This document shows, in pieces, positions 27,450 through 37,730 of a stretch of DNA of 64,000 bases. Both the position numbers and the translations under genes were made by a program. This DNA comes from Wolbachia endosymbiont (group B) of Gerris lacustris. GTDB taxonomy: Bacteria; Pseudomonadota; Alphaproteobacteria; Rickettsiales; Anaplasmataceae. The notes beneath the pieces are model-generated. The model had not been told where the DNA came from, did no database searches, and saw only the letters and a list, made by a program, of their open reading frames with translations. The stretch is from assembly GCF_964028355.1 (NCBI RefSeq), contig NZ_OZ034761.1, positions 1,364,001 to 1,428,000 on the forward strand. The letters are read 5' to 3'. Position 1 is the first letter of the stretch, and the number at the start of each line of letters is the position of its first letter.

Positions 27450-28932
27450 AATAAGCTTTATAATTACTTTACACATATAATACTAACATATACTGCGTTA
27501 ATTGTCAATTGTGAGAACTTTTGTTTCCGTATTTTCCAATGAATCACCATAAGTGACTGCTTTTAGGTAAAATTTTCTTCCTTCTTGCACTTCGAAAGAA
27601 ATTATTGAATCATCAAGTAGAACGAATTTTTCACCTGAGGTGTATTCATATTTCTTAGTGCCCTCTTGTTCTCTAATGAGGTTACTCAATTTGTATTTAT
27701 TCTTGTCTATAAGCTTTGCACTTTCAAATTTTATTACCTCTTTGCCAACCAGAGCTAACACAGTTGGACTCATGACATCTAGCTTACCAAAACGTAGCAC
27801 TACTGTAATTCCCTCATCGGTAGATTCGATTACATATCCGTAAGTAGATTGTATGTTTGCACTTGCGATGGGCTTATAATCTTTATCATCATACGAAATA
27901 AAGAGCGTTGCTCCTTTCCAATTTTCCTCTTCACTAGTTAAAGTAAAATTTGTAATATTACCTTTAATATACGGTAAATCGATCATTTCTATGATGGTTT
28001 TACTGATATGAGAAGGAGGATATTCTTTCAGCATAAGTGATTTTGTTGAAGAAAAGGAGAGCTTGTATATAGAGGGATCATAACCAACTCCTATTACTTG
28101 AATGGACATGCTTTCAAACTTTGTCTTTACAATTCTTATCGTATGTCTTTTCTCGCCATCTGAAATTGCTATGACATCACTTGGTAAAAGCCATGCATAT
28201 TTTATCGGTAGCTTAAAGTTGTATACATTTCTCTCTTGCCACGAAGAATAAAGTAAAACTTCAGCTATATTTTGCGCCTCACCCTCTTCCATAATTAGCG
28301 GTATTGGAACTGTTGCAGCATTGCCCTGCTTTGGCAGTTCAGCATATTTCACATCAATTGGATAGCCAAAATTGCGGTTAAAATAAACGACGTTGATCTT
28401 ATTGTTTAAATCTAATTGACTAAGTTGTACCGACCTTAAACTGTTATTGGAAACTATCTCATCAATGGGTACTACAGTTGTAACTCCCCTGCCCTTTTGA
28501 ATAAATTTCAGTTTAGAGTCTTGCTCGACAACATCAAAGAAATAACAATTTTGTAGCATTCTAATGATGGAACGTACTGATTGCTGGTCATTTATTACAT
28601 ACCCAGACAGCAATCCTTTAACATCACTTGTATCAAACTGATCGCTTTTTAAGCCGGCCTTTTGTAATAAATCAGATAAAACATCAAATATATCAAGTTG
28701 TGAAATTTTCCCTTGAATCCAATGGCCTGTCTGCCAGTTATGGCAATCAGCCCACATATCACATAAATTGGGAAAATAAGGAAATGGTCTTGCATCCCAC
28801 GCCCAGAGGAACATTTTCTCCACCATTTCTGAGCTTTGCCACCTTTTTAGTGTTCCTTCGATTGCAATTTTCTGCGAAAGAAAGCTTACCTCTCCGTTTG
28901 AGTATCGTGGATACTTATACCAACTCTCATTA

Positions 28933-29508
28933 TTAATGAACCAAATAAGAAGCATTGCAGAGTTGTTTAACCGTGGAAGGGGAAAGAGAGGTAATAAATT
29001 TACACAAAGCGCTCTCAAGCAGAACAATTGTATCGTAGATTTTATTGCGCAAAATGTTCTGTTTTATATATAACCAAAACCTCTCAACAGGATTGAGGTC
29101 AGGTGAGTATGGTGGTAGGTATATAATTTCGATATTTTTAGGTATCTTTAAACTTTTTGACTTATGCCAACTAGCGCAATCCATCACGAGAAAAGCCTTT
29201 CGTATTCCTAAATATTGCGACATCTGTTCAAGGAATATATTTATACAAGCAGTGTTGACGTTTGGTGCAAATAAGCTAAAATTCTCTCCATTTCTGGGAT
29301 TAACTGCACTATAGAGATAAAAATTTTCCCTACCTAATTTTACCTTAACCTGTGTCCTACTGCCTTTTTTAAACCACCCATGTCCAACTTTTGAATGTGT
29401 ACCAAACCGTGATTCATCGAAGAAAAATAGCTCTTTTTCAGAATGCATGACAATAGTTTCATTGAGGTTTTTTTTTAAACTCCTCTTGCTTATTTTTATC
29501 CTGTCCAC
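28933..29508 (-). CDS. IS630 transposase orfB, copy E
   Basis: Protein identical to copy A. Confidence 0.85.
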   Translation of the reverse strand: MDRIKISKRSLKKNLNETIVMHSEKELFFFDESRFGTHSKVGHGWFKKGSRTQVKVKLGRENFYLYSAVNPRNGENFSLFAPNVNTACINIFLEQMSQYLGIRKAFLVMDCASWHKSKSLKIPKNIEIIYLPPYSPDLNPVERFWLYIKQNILRNKIYDTIVLLESALCKFITSLSPSTVKQLCNASYLVH

Positions 29509-29938
29509 TATGAACTGGTCTTGGTGTGATATATGAGAATTTCATTCTTTGCATATTACGATGTATTGTGGATTTGCTGATATTCAAACCAAATCTTTCT
29601 TGGATTCTTATTCTCATTTCTCTAATAGTAATATTGGGGTTTTCCTCTATCCACACCTCAATTTGTTCAAGTTGACTTTGGTTCAATATAGTTTTTCTAC
29701 GGCGTTGAGGTGGAGAAAATAATTTTTCTTCTCTTCCAAATTTTATGTGCTTTATCCATGTAGTAATTGCCTTTCTCGAAATGCAACATATTTTTGCTAC
29801 AGCTGTTATACTGTGCTTTTTTGCTGCAATTACAGCATTTAGTTTTTTTGCAACATACGCATTATTTCTTACTTTCTTCAGCATCTCTTTTGCTGATTCC
29901 ACCACTTTTTCATCCAATAATTTTGATCTTAATGCCAT
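29459..29938 (-). CDS. IS630 transposase orfA, copy E
   Basis: Protein identical to copy A; small base differences at the right end (CTCGCTGTTTTAC, CATTATCGTC). Confidence 0.85.
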   Translation of the reverse strand: MALRSKLLDEKVVESAKEMLKKVRNNAYVAKKLNAVIAAKKHSITAVAKICCISRKAITTWIKHIKFGREEKLFSPPQRRRKTILNQSQLEQIEVWIEENPNITIREMRIRIQERFGLNISKSTIHRNMQRMKFSYITPRPVHSGQDKNKQEEFKKKPQ

Positions 29939-31810
29939 CTAAACCTCGCTGTTTTACTTACTCCAGTATGGCTTTTTTTCCATTATCGTCTATTCGTTGC
30001 TTGTATAGCGGGAATTGGTATTACTTTCTATGCTACCTTTATCAACAAATACATTTGGCTCATTAGTGCAGCCATTCATACTGGAAAATCCATATTCGGT
30101 AAACCATATTTTCTTCATTTTTGGTTGCCATTTTGTCTTGCTACCGCCTGGATTTACATGAGCTTCACTCCACCATTTTTCTATATTCTTCCACGCGTAT
30201 TTACTGTTGTTATATTTTACTTTTTCGGTTCTACTCTTTGAGTAATCGTAAAAATAATCATACCCTACTCCGCTGTTCCAACCATAGATTACATCTTCCG
30301 CAGAATAACCAAAAGGAGGTTCTGGGCCATCGGTGAGTGGAAAATAAGCATCTATACCAACAACATCGATAAACTCCGAAGACCAAAGTTCATCCATATT
30401 ATACCAACCATCATATGAATGATACTCGCTCCAATCAGCAGCATAAGTCACTGTTACTTCTTTCCCGAGCTGAAGTTTTATTCGCTTTGCAAGTTTGACC
30501 AGCTCTACCACTGCAGGATAATTGCCCTCTACATCTTTTACTCTGGTAAGCTGAGCAAACTCAGAACCAATAATAAACCCTTCCACTTTAGTTTGTTTGG
30601 CAATGCTCGTGTAATGCTCTATGAATTTGCTATACTGATTCTCAAAAAAATCACTTATATCCTGAGGAGTACCGCTCAATTTTCCTCGCCACTCTTTGTT
30701 TTTTGTGTCAAGCAAGGGCATTGGGTAGAGCATCACCTTATAACCTCTACTATGTAGTTCTTCTATATATCTAATCAATCCTGCATCGCTAACTGTACCA
30801 CCATACCTTGGATTTCCATTATTATCTTTTGAAATCAGCTGAGCCTTATCTCTGGTAATACTGCCTACTTGCCAATCATCAGGTACTATAGCAGAATCGT
30901 CTTGAAATTCAACTGCAGGATATATTTTACAATCTTTGATATTTAAACTGCTCGCAAACCAATTAACCACTACCGATGCCCATTCAACATTTGGTAAACT
31001 TTCCTTCAATTGGTCCAAAGAAAGCATAGCATCGCTCTTTTTTGTGTGATTATTGTGATTTACCCTTTGTGCCAGCCCATATGGGATATATTGGCTACTG
31101 CTTATTTTTTCTCGCGCAATTTTCTTCTGTATTTTTGTATCATACACAAACTCTCCTGAACCTGGTATAATATTGATATTCTCAACGTTTTCTGCGACTG
31201 AGAATCCACTAAGCTTTAACGCAGTTTGCACTTCAAATGTAAACACCGGAACGCGATTGTTGTAGTCTGCTAAAGGAAAATTCTTGATAACTATGTAAGA
31301 TATTCCCCTATAGGCAGGTACGTTTTTTTCTCCCTCAAGAGACAATATAAACGGATCAGGGTTTTGATCTTCTCTGCCGTGATAAAAAGTATAATCTATT
31401 TCATCAAAACTGAGCGATTTTGTATTCGCCCAGATTCTGTTTAATCTTTCTACTTCCCCCTTGCAGATTGCAATTGCAAGCGTTGCATAGTAGTTATATG
31501 CAATATTTATACCTCTTCCAATTTTGGTAGTTATCGCCTCTTCTTTTATTGGCTGTGACCAAATAATGTTTCCAGCAACACGAGCAGTGCCGTAGATAAT
31601 TGGAATTGCTTTACCATAGGTTGAGGTTTGAACTTGCAGATTTTTTAGCCTTGGTCCGTGTATCACTTTTTGCTCAGCACCAAGACCAAATATTGCATTA
31701 TCAAGCTGTGCACCAAGAAGAGCACCGAGTTCTGAGCCAACAATCTGGCCAATTGGGCCAAAAATACTGCCCGCTTTACTTAAAATTGATGATAAAATTA
31801 TTGTAGACAT

Positions 31811-32432
31811 AATATTCTCCTTTTTGATAGATTTTTTTGAATTTTTTAAAGAAGATCCCAGACTGGGATGAAATTGGGATCTACTGTATAGTAGTGTCAT
31901 GCGACTGGTATCCAGAAAAAAAAGGATGTCACTCCAGTGCTCCTTTTCCTGTCATCCCAGTGTCAAGCACTGGGATCCAATAAAAAAATCTGGATTCCAG
32001 CATCAAGTGCTGGAATGACAACTTAATAAAGCGTCACTTGCTGGAATATAGGTGCCACCCAAGTAGCTGACACTAGGATCCATTGTTCTTTATTTCTGGA
32101 TTCCAGCGTCACACGCTGGAATGACATTAAATGATTTTTCTTTGAATTTGAGTTATGCAAGCAGCACCTTTGTTGTCATGCAAGTAGTCCCTTCGATGTC
32201 ACCCGAGTAGCCCTCTTCCTGTCATCCCAGTACTGGGATCCAGCCTTTCTTACCAACAAAAAACTTGGCATAACTTGCGTGCTCAAAAAATTCCTGGATT
32301 CCAGTACTGGAATGACACCCTTTTAGAAGTTCAATGAACCTTCTGGGTAAAAACTATTGTCAAGCACTGGTATGACATGATTCGAATTGTGTCACTTGCA
32401 TGGCGTTATCCCAGACTGTGTAGTAACGCTCC
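31811..32432. repeat. Cluster of Wolbachia palindromic repeats between two genes
   Basis: About 600 bases without a gene, filled with short hairpin repeats of one family. Examples are ATCCCAGTG-TCAAG-CACTGGGAT at 31953-31975, ATTCCAGCA-TCAAG-TGCTGGAAT near 31994-32016, and ATTCCAGCG-TCACA-CGCTGGAAT near 32101. Partial units contain GTAGCTGACACTAGGATCC. The arms vary with compensating changes, so the hairpin is kept. The cluster starts right behind the ribosome-binding site of the large tail gene and ends at the AAA+ gene terminus. Confidence 0.85.
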
Positions 32433-33776
32433 TTATTGCTGGATTTGCTGTGCACTTACTTGAGAAAAAACATCACTTAATGAAGAGCTCGCTGACGAGC
32501 TTCTAGATGAGCCAGATGACATCCTTGTACCCTCGTTTTTAATTTTTCCGTTACTATGTTTCTCATTTTTCTTATCTTCAATGTTATGCTCCTTCTTAAA
32601 TCTTTCACATAAAGTGAAAATAGGTATACTTTTGCCTTTACTTTTCATTTTTTCCCTCTCCTCTTGTATATACTTGGCTAAACCAATAAGATTTGCTACT
32701 GAAAAATCATTAGTACTATTTACAATAGTTTCAACATCTCTATAGCTTAATTCTTTTAGATGTTCTTTTAGTATCCCCCTACGTGTACTTTCTTTCTCTA
32801 GCACAGGAATCTCAATTTTTCTCAAGCGCTCATGCCTAACTAGTGCTCCATCTAAATCATTCGCACGATTAGTTGTGGCAATTACTATATTCTCTTCAAG
32901 GAAAGTTTTATTCAATTTATCGAGTAAATGAGTTAAAGATTCTACATTCCTGTTTTTACCACTCTCGCGATCTAGACCAATGCCGTCAATCTCTTCCATA
33001 ATAATTATACAAGGAGTGCTTTCTCTTGCCCTCTCAAAAACTTGATCTATATTCGCTACATTACATAAGGAAGATGCAGAAATACGTATGACAGCAAATT
33101 GAGATTTAATTTCATTTGCAATCGCCTCACAAATACTAGTCTTACCTGTCCCTCCTTTGCCATTCAATAAATATCCTCCGCCTTTTGATTTACAAATCTC
33201 TCTCAGATCTTCTTTTATGCTACTTGGTAATATAATATCATCAAATGCTGTATTCCATCCTCTTTCTTCACCTTTTGCGTAAAATTTCATATTCAGCTTT
33301 ACTTCTACTTCATCTTTTGTTGCAGGACTATTAATTAACTTTGCAGAAAGATCAATAACCTCTTTTTTTAACCCATCCACTTCATCTTTCGTTGCAAAAT
33401 TCTCTGAAATTCTGTCGACTTTTTTTTCTAGACCACTAAACTTCTCTTTATTTTCTTTAGCCCCTTTATCCTCTGATACTTCTATGATTGGAGCTCGAGT
33501 ATTTTCTTCTTTCCTTAACCCTTTATTCGGCTCATTGACTTCAGCTTTCGAGTTTTCTTGAGATTTTTTATTTTGTTTAATCATTTTATATAAAAACACA
33601 ATTACTACTGCAGAAAGCGCAAATAAAATAAAAATAAAAGGGGGAGCTATATTTAAAGCTGCAACTGAAGATAAAAATGTAACGTAAGGAGCTACAGCAA
33701 AAACTCCAGATGTAAGTAGTGCAAGAGAAGCAATAGCACCAGCTGTAAGAAAAGGTATATTAGTTCTACTAAACAT
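32433..33776 (-). CDS. Membrane-anchored AAA+ ATPase
   Basis: 447 residues. Two hydrophobic segments in the first 65 residues (ASLALLTSGVFAVAPYVTFL and FIFILFALSAVVIVFLY) anchor it. A charged coiled-coil linker follows (residues about 75-165, LEKKVDRISENFATKDEVDG). The AAA domain spans about 180-390: Walker A LLNGKGGTGKTSICEAIANE, Walker B CIIIMEEIDGIG, sensor 1 NIVIATTNRAND, and the arginine region VRHERLRKIEI. The tail is Ser-rich (SSGSSRSSSASSSLSD). The AAA core resembles FtsH/CDC48-type ATPases but no protease domain follows. Substrate unknown; the Ser-rich tail and lone position suggest a Wolbachia-specific role. Confidence 0.75.
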   Translation of the reverse strand: MFSRTNIPFLTAGAIASLALLTSGVFAVAPYVTFLSSVAALNIAPPFIFILFALSAVVIVFLYKMIKQNKKSQENSKAEVNEPNKGLRKEENTRAPIIEVSEDKGAKENKEKFSGLEKKVDRISENFATKDEVDGLKKEVIDLSAKLINSPATKDEVEVKLNMKFYAKGEERGWNTAFDDIILPSSIKEDLREICKSKGGGYLLNGKGGTGKTSICEAIANEIKSQFAVIRISASSLCNVANIDQVFERARESTPCIIIMEEIDGIGLDRESGKNRNVESLTHLLDKLNKTFLEENIVIATTNRANDLDGALVRHERLRKIEIPVLEKESTRRGILKEHLKELSYRDVETIVNSTNDFSVANLIGLAKYIQEEREKMKSKGKSIPIFTLCERFKKEHNIEDKKNEKHSNGKIKNEGTRMSSGSSRSSSASSSLSDVFSQVSAQQIQQ

Positions 33777-34102
33777 ATTTTAGCTTATAAGTAATTAATT
33801 TATAAATAATATATTTAAAGAGTACAAGCTTTTCATAGTAAAGCAAGACCAGCTAAAGAAATAACTTAAGGTTTCTTTAATCAATCTATGATCGAAGTAT
33901 TATGCAGTATTAAGATATAAGATGGTATGTTGTATTTTTAATTCAGTGTTCTTTTTCTGTCATTCCAGTACCCTGGAATGACAGATGCTATGACAAGAAA
34001 TTCAATAACTTAAAGTAGGTAATTAAAGCCTCTAATTAAGATCTAAATCTATAGTTATTATAAGCAACACTAAAGAAGTGCGGAAGTAAAAATTTACGAA
34101 AG
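33777..34102. other. Intergenic stretch with one palindromic repeat
   Basis: No gene. It contains a perfect 12-bp hairpin of the palindromic family (CTGTCATTCCAG, loop TACC, CTGGAATGACAG, 33957-33984). A motif near 34055-34095 (TATAAGCAAC...GCGGAAGTAAAAATTTA) recurs with changes at 36500-36552. Confidence 0.6.
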
Positions 34103-35438
34103 GGGAGTGTTAAATAAACTGTGTCAAGCTGCATTTTTAGTTCAACTCAATTTTCAGTCTGTTGGGAAAGAAAATGTCAAGCTGAGACATAGTTAATGCC
34201 CAATTAGGCAAAGCTGTAGTCCACTTTTGCTCTACCTTTTTTATAGCACAATATACCTTTTGTACAAGGCATTTGTATTAGTAAATGAGCCCTTAGTTTT
34301 AGTAAATTTCCTAATTTGTCTATGCAATCCCTCAATTGGATTGGTGGTGTAAATCAGCTTCCTAACTGGTCCAGAATACTTAAAATAACCAGACAAATTT
34401 TCCCAATTGTTTTGCCATGATTTTGTAACCAAGGGATATTTTTCACTCCATTTTTCTTCCAGCTCAAGCAAATAATTCTCAGCAATCTCTTTACTTGAAG
34501 CACGATATATTTTTTTCAAATCATTTATGAAAACTTTTACATCTTTGCTAGATACATACTTCAGTGAATTCCTTATCTGATGCACTATGCATAGCTGTAC
34601 TTCTGCTTTAGGAAATACACTATTTATAGCGGTAGGAAAGCTTTTTAGCCCATCAATACAGGCAATTAGAATATCTTCTACTCCTCTTTCTTTGAGGTCA
34701 TTTAGTACTCCCAACCAGAAGTTAGCTCCTTCACTTTCAGCCAAATAAAAACCTAATACTTCTTTTCTGCCATTTTGATTTATGCCCAATATATTATACA
34801 TACATTTACTTATGCAATGTCCGTCCTCCTTGACCTTAAAAAACATGCCATCCATAAATACTATTGGATACACTGATTGCAGTGGGCGGCTGCGCCATTC
34901 ATTGATTACTGGTAGCAGTTTATCGGTAATACTAGATATCTCTGCTGCTGATATTTTGTGGTCATATATTTCCTCAACATGTGAAGCTATATCTCTGTAT
35001 CCCATGCCACTGGCATATGTGCTTAAGACCTTTGCTTCAAGTTCTGGATGTAGGCTTGTTTGCCTTTTTTTGACTATTTGTGGTTCAAAGCTTCCCTCCC
35101 TATCTCTTGGTGTTAGCAGCTCAAATGAGCCTGCACTCGTGCGTAAAGTTTTTGCGTTTCTCCCATTTCTTCGGTTATTTTCTTCACTTTCAGCTGACAT
35201 GTAGCTTTCTATTTCACCTTCCAGACTTGCCTCTAGCAACCTTTTTATAAACGGTGTTAATGCTCCATCTCTTCCTGTCAATGGTCTTCCTTCTCGTATA
35301 GATGACAGGATATTTGTTTCTAATTCTTTATAATCTACCAAACCAGTAGTTCTATTTGCTTGACTCATATCAAACCTCCATTTTTTATATCAATTTATTA
35401 CTTTTTTTTCGGTTTGACACACTTTTTTGAACGTTCCC
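34103..35438 (-). mobile_element. IS256-family element, the only uninterrupted copy (1336 bp)
   Basis: Terminal repeats GGGAGTGTTAAATAAACTG at the left and, reversed, GGGAACGTTCAAAAAAGTG at the right. The adjacent 8 bases are TACGAAAG and ATAACATG, so no target duplication is seen. The right end forms the last codons of the ankyrin gene. Confidence 0.93.
34241..35368 (-). CDS. IS256/mutator-type transposase, C-terminally shortened
   Basis: 375 residues. The DDE residues are all visible: VFMDGMFFKVKEDG, IACIDGLKSFPTAI and TTNPIEGLHRQIRKF. The zinc-knuckle-like region QLCIVHQIRNSLKYVSSKD is also present. The frame ends at NTNALYKRYIVL; a one-base deletion (compare CAGGTATATTGTGC at 23999-24012) removes the normal tail of about 40 residues, still readable in the next frame. 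The gene starts at ATG behind GGAGGTTTGAT. The near-identity of all young copies means the deletion predates their spread or was copied by conversion. Confidence 0.9.
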   Translation of the reverse strand: MSQANRTTGLVDYKELETNILSSIREGRPLTGRDGALTPFIKRLLEASLEGEIESYMSAESEENNRRNGRNAKTLRTSAGSFELLTPRDREGSFEPQIVKKRQTSLHPELEAKVLSTYASGMGYRDIASHVEEIYDHKISAAEISSITDKLLPVINEWRSRPLQSVYPIVFMDGMFFKVKEDGHCISKCMYNILGINQNGRKEVLGFYLAESEGANFWLGVLNDLKERGVEDILIACIDGLKSFPTAINSVFPKAEVQLCIVHQIRNSLKYVSSKDVKVFINDLKKIYRASSKEIAENYLLELEEKWSEKYPLVTKSWQNNWENLSGYFKYSGPVRKLIYTTNPIEGLHRQIRKFTKTKGSFTNTNALYKRYIVL

Positions 35439-36342
35439 ATAACATGGCAACTAAGCCACCAACAACTACACTACCTTGAACTACTTTACTTTTTAAAAAC
35501 CCTTTTATACTCTCTACCATATCTTCTTGGTGATTTATAATGGCATAATACAAAGGAGTTTTCTGCAAACTATCTTTTTCATAAACATCTGCACCTCTGT
35601 CTAGTAGAGCATCTACTATCTCTAAATAGCCATTTTTAGCAGCATAATGCAAAGGAGTACTACCATTTCTATCTTTTACATGAACACTTGCGCCTTCAGC
35701 TAACAGAGCATATACTACCTCTACATGGTTACTTAAAGTAGCATAATGCAAAGGAGTACTACCATTTTCATCTTTTACATTAATATCTGCACCTGTTTTT
35801 AGTAGAACATTTACTACATCTATGAATTTATATATAGTAGCATGATGCAAAGGAGTCCGACCATTTCTGTCTTTTATATTAACACCTGCACCTCTCTTTA
35901 GTAGAACATTTACTACATCTATGAAGTTATATACAGTAGCATAATGCAAAGGAGTACTGCCACTTCTGTCTTTTACATTAACATCCGCACCTTTTTCTAG
36001 TAGAGCATTTACTACATCTATACATCCACTATAAATGGCATGATACAAGGCAGTCTCTCTATTTTCACCTTCTACATGAACATCCGCATGCCTATCTAAT
36101 AAAACATTCACTAAATCCTTACAGCCAGCTGCTGCAGCTGCAATTAATAATGTAAATTCGGCATCAGGATCACTTTGGATGAATGTATGATTTATACTAA
36201 AATTTTTATTTTCCCACTCTTGATACGCTATTGTATCTTCCCTTCGCAATACCTCTTTTATTTTATTAATTACGTTATCTTTATTTACACTTGCATCTTT
36301 ATCAATTGCACTTAATATCTTTTTCAGATTTTCAAAATCCAT
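35398..36342 (-). CDS. Ankyrin-repeat protein with C-terminus supplied by IS256
   Basis: 314 residues starting behind a strong GGAGGTAAAG. About seven ankyrin repeats of 33 residues span residues 55-285, for example GSTPLHYATVYNFIDVVNVL and GADVNVKDRSGSTPLHYA. A short hydrophobic stretch follows (VVQGSVVVGGLVAML), usual for the C-terminal membrane anchor of Wolbachia ankyrin proteins. The last 12 residues (ERSKKCVKPKKK) are encoded by the IS256 terminal repeat, so the original C-terminus is gone. Ankyrin proteins bind host proteins in related bacteria; the target here is unknown. Confidence 0.85.
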   Translation of the reverse strand: MDFENLKKILSAIDKDASVNKDNVINKIKEVLRREDTIAYQEWENKNFSINHTFIQSDPDAEFTLLIAAAAAGCKDLVNVLLDRHADVHVEGENRETALYHAIYSGCIDVVNALLEKGADVNVKDRSGSTPLHYATVYNFIDVVNVLLKRGAGVNIKDRNGRTPLHHATIYKFIDVVNVLLKTGADINVKDENGSTPLHYATLSNHVEVVYALLAEGASVHVKDRNGSTPLHYAAKNGYLEIVDALLDRGADVYEKDSLQKTPLYYAIINHQEDMVESIKGFLKSKVVQGSVVVGGLVAMLWERSKKCVKPKKK

Positions 36343-36587
36343 CTTTACCTCCTATAACTTTACGTTGCAGTTACTACACAATTACAAACAAAAGTAAACA
36401 CATTTTTAGGAATTATTTAAAAAAAGAAACCATTGAAAAAGTCAGTGATTTGCAATAAATAACTGATCCATTTAATTGAAAGAAATATGTGATGTAACTA
36501 TAGTCATTATAAACAACAATAGAAAAAACACGGAAGTAAAAAATTTATATTGATCTTATCATATTTATTATTAGCATAATTATAAAC

Positions 36588-36848
36588 ATGGGAAAGCAAA
36601 TACAAGTCAACTTATCTAAAAAAAATAGTGAGAGGGTCTTATCTGGCGCAAAATGGATGGCCAACCTTAGTGAAAATTATTTTGCATCATTGAATAATAA
36701 CAGCATTAAACCAGCCAGCTCTGTGAGAAAGCTAATAGAGGCTTTTTTACTTGTTCCAATTATTATATCCACTGCTATTACACTAGCATGTACCTATTTT
36801 TTTCTGAATGCAGTGAGTATTCAAAAATATGATTGCAGCTTTGAATAA
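36588..36848 (+). CDS. Small membrane protein of unknown function
   Basis: 86 residues. A polar N-terminal half (QIQVNLSKKNSERVLSGAK) is followed by one clear membrane segment (VPIIISTAITLACTYFFL). Isolated on the plus strand. No family recognised. IS630 debris follows immediately, so the end may be altered. Confidence 0.4.
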   Translation: MGKQIQVNLSKKNSERVLSGAKWMANLSENYFASLNNNSIKPASSVRKLIEAFLLVPIIISTAITLACTYFFLNAVSIQKYDCSFE

Positions 36849-36849
36849 G

Positions 36850-37073
36850 GGAAAAATTATGGCGCCTATGATTTTTGAAGGCTACTGCAATACAGACGTT
36901 TTTAATAGCTAATTCAAGCTTTTTGCTGGGTGATTTTGGATAATGCAACTTTTCATAGAAAATAAGTGAATTTGTTAAAAGTGTCGGTGCTGAAGTTATA
37001 TATCTGCCTCCATATTCTCCAGATTTTAACAAAATTGAGCATAATTGGTTTGCTATAAAAAACAGAATCAGGA
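36850..37073 (+). pseudogene. Remnant of a different IS630-type transposase
   Basis: With frameshifts it reads MAPMIFEGYCNTDVF, then ILDNATFH, then GAEVIYLPPYSPDFNKIEHN and WFAIKNRIR. The PYSPDFN-x-I-E motif is the third catalytic region of IS630/Tc1 proteins. It is not the same as the 1103-bp element. A fragment of the same protein lies near 52580-52625. Confidence 0.75.
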
Positions 37074-37104
37074 CTCTATTTTCATCTTTTCGTTATTCTA
37101 TTGA

Positions 37105-37395
37105 TTCTTCCTTTTTATGACCTTTTTAGACTATTATGAGAAGGGCTATAACTGGTCAGAAAAAGAATTCATAACTTATGAACAAGAAATAAAGCGCGTA
37201 TTTGTGATGAAAGGGCTATTCTTGCTCGGAAACTTGATGATGCTACAGAAAAAGGTATGGAAGAAGGTATTGAAAAAGGAAAAATTGCGGGAAAGACTGA
37301 AGTGGCAAAAGCATTGCTTGCTGAAGGCATGGATATTACTACCATTGCTAAAGTAACAAGATTGTCTATTAGCAAAATTGAGAAATTAACGTAAA
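37105..37395 (+). pseudogene. Remnant of a Rpn/PD-(D/E)XK nuclease gene (3' part)
   Basis: It matches the C-terminal region of the gene at 8626-9597: YNWSEKEFITYEQEIKR, then after a frame break KALLAEGMDITTIAKVTRL and SISKIEKL. The EGKI repeat is represented by only one or two diverged units. The catalytic part is missing. Confidence 0.8.
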
Positions 37396-37730
37396 GTTTT
37401 ACCAAAGATTACACAGCATTTTCCTGAATTTTTCAATAAAGAAAGGGTATCTGAAAAGTAATTATACCGAAATTAATATAATATCCATTAATATTATATT
37501 ATTTAATTAAGGATATATTATGACAAAATCTATACAAGATTCTACTTCATTGACATTGCGTGGAGTTGATTTACTTAACTTATGCCACAGACAGTGTGAA
37601 AATAAATACTGGAGTGATAATTTATTGTCGAAAATTAATAGATCTTGGTGCAAGGCCGACTGTAATAGGAATACTAAAGCTCCTGAACACCATTCACCAG
37701 AAAAAGTAACACTTATACCAACTCTCATTA

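Larger units (their letters stand above)
28918..30020 (-). mobile_element. IS630-type element, copy E (1103 bp)
   Basis: Flanked by TTA at 28915-28917 and 30021-30023. Excision with one TTA restores the large tail gene. Confidence 0.95.
27498..31810 (-). pseudogene. Phage/GTA baseplate TIM-barrel protein (megatron-like), split by IS630
   Basis: The start is MSTIILSSILSKAGSIFGPI (ATG ending 31810, behind AAGGAGAATATT). A signal-like glycine-rich N-terminus is followed by KAIPIIYGTARVAGNIIW, typical of GTA gp15-like tail proteins, and a TIM-barrel glycoside-hydrolase-like domain (GFIIGSEFAQLTRVKDVEGN, VTYAADWSEYHSYDGWYNMD). IS630 copy E cuts it. Removing the IS with one TTA joins GSIES-KYPRYSNGEV and the frame runs on to VLTIDN at 27498. 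The rebuilt protein has about 1068 residues. The C-terminal half holds the phage-tail domain. Such proteins form the tail tip that contacts the host surface. Confidence 0.8.

Noticed and set aside
31811-32432. CRISPR array
   Set aside because: The repeats are self-complementary, irregularly spaced and without uniform spacers, and no cas gene is present.
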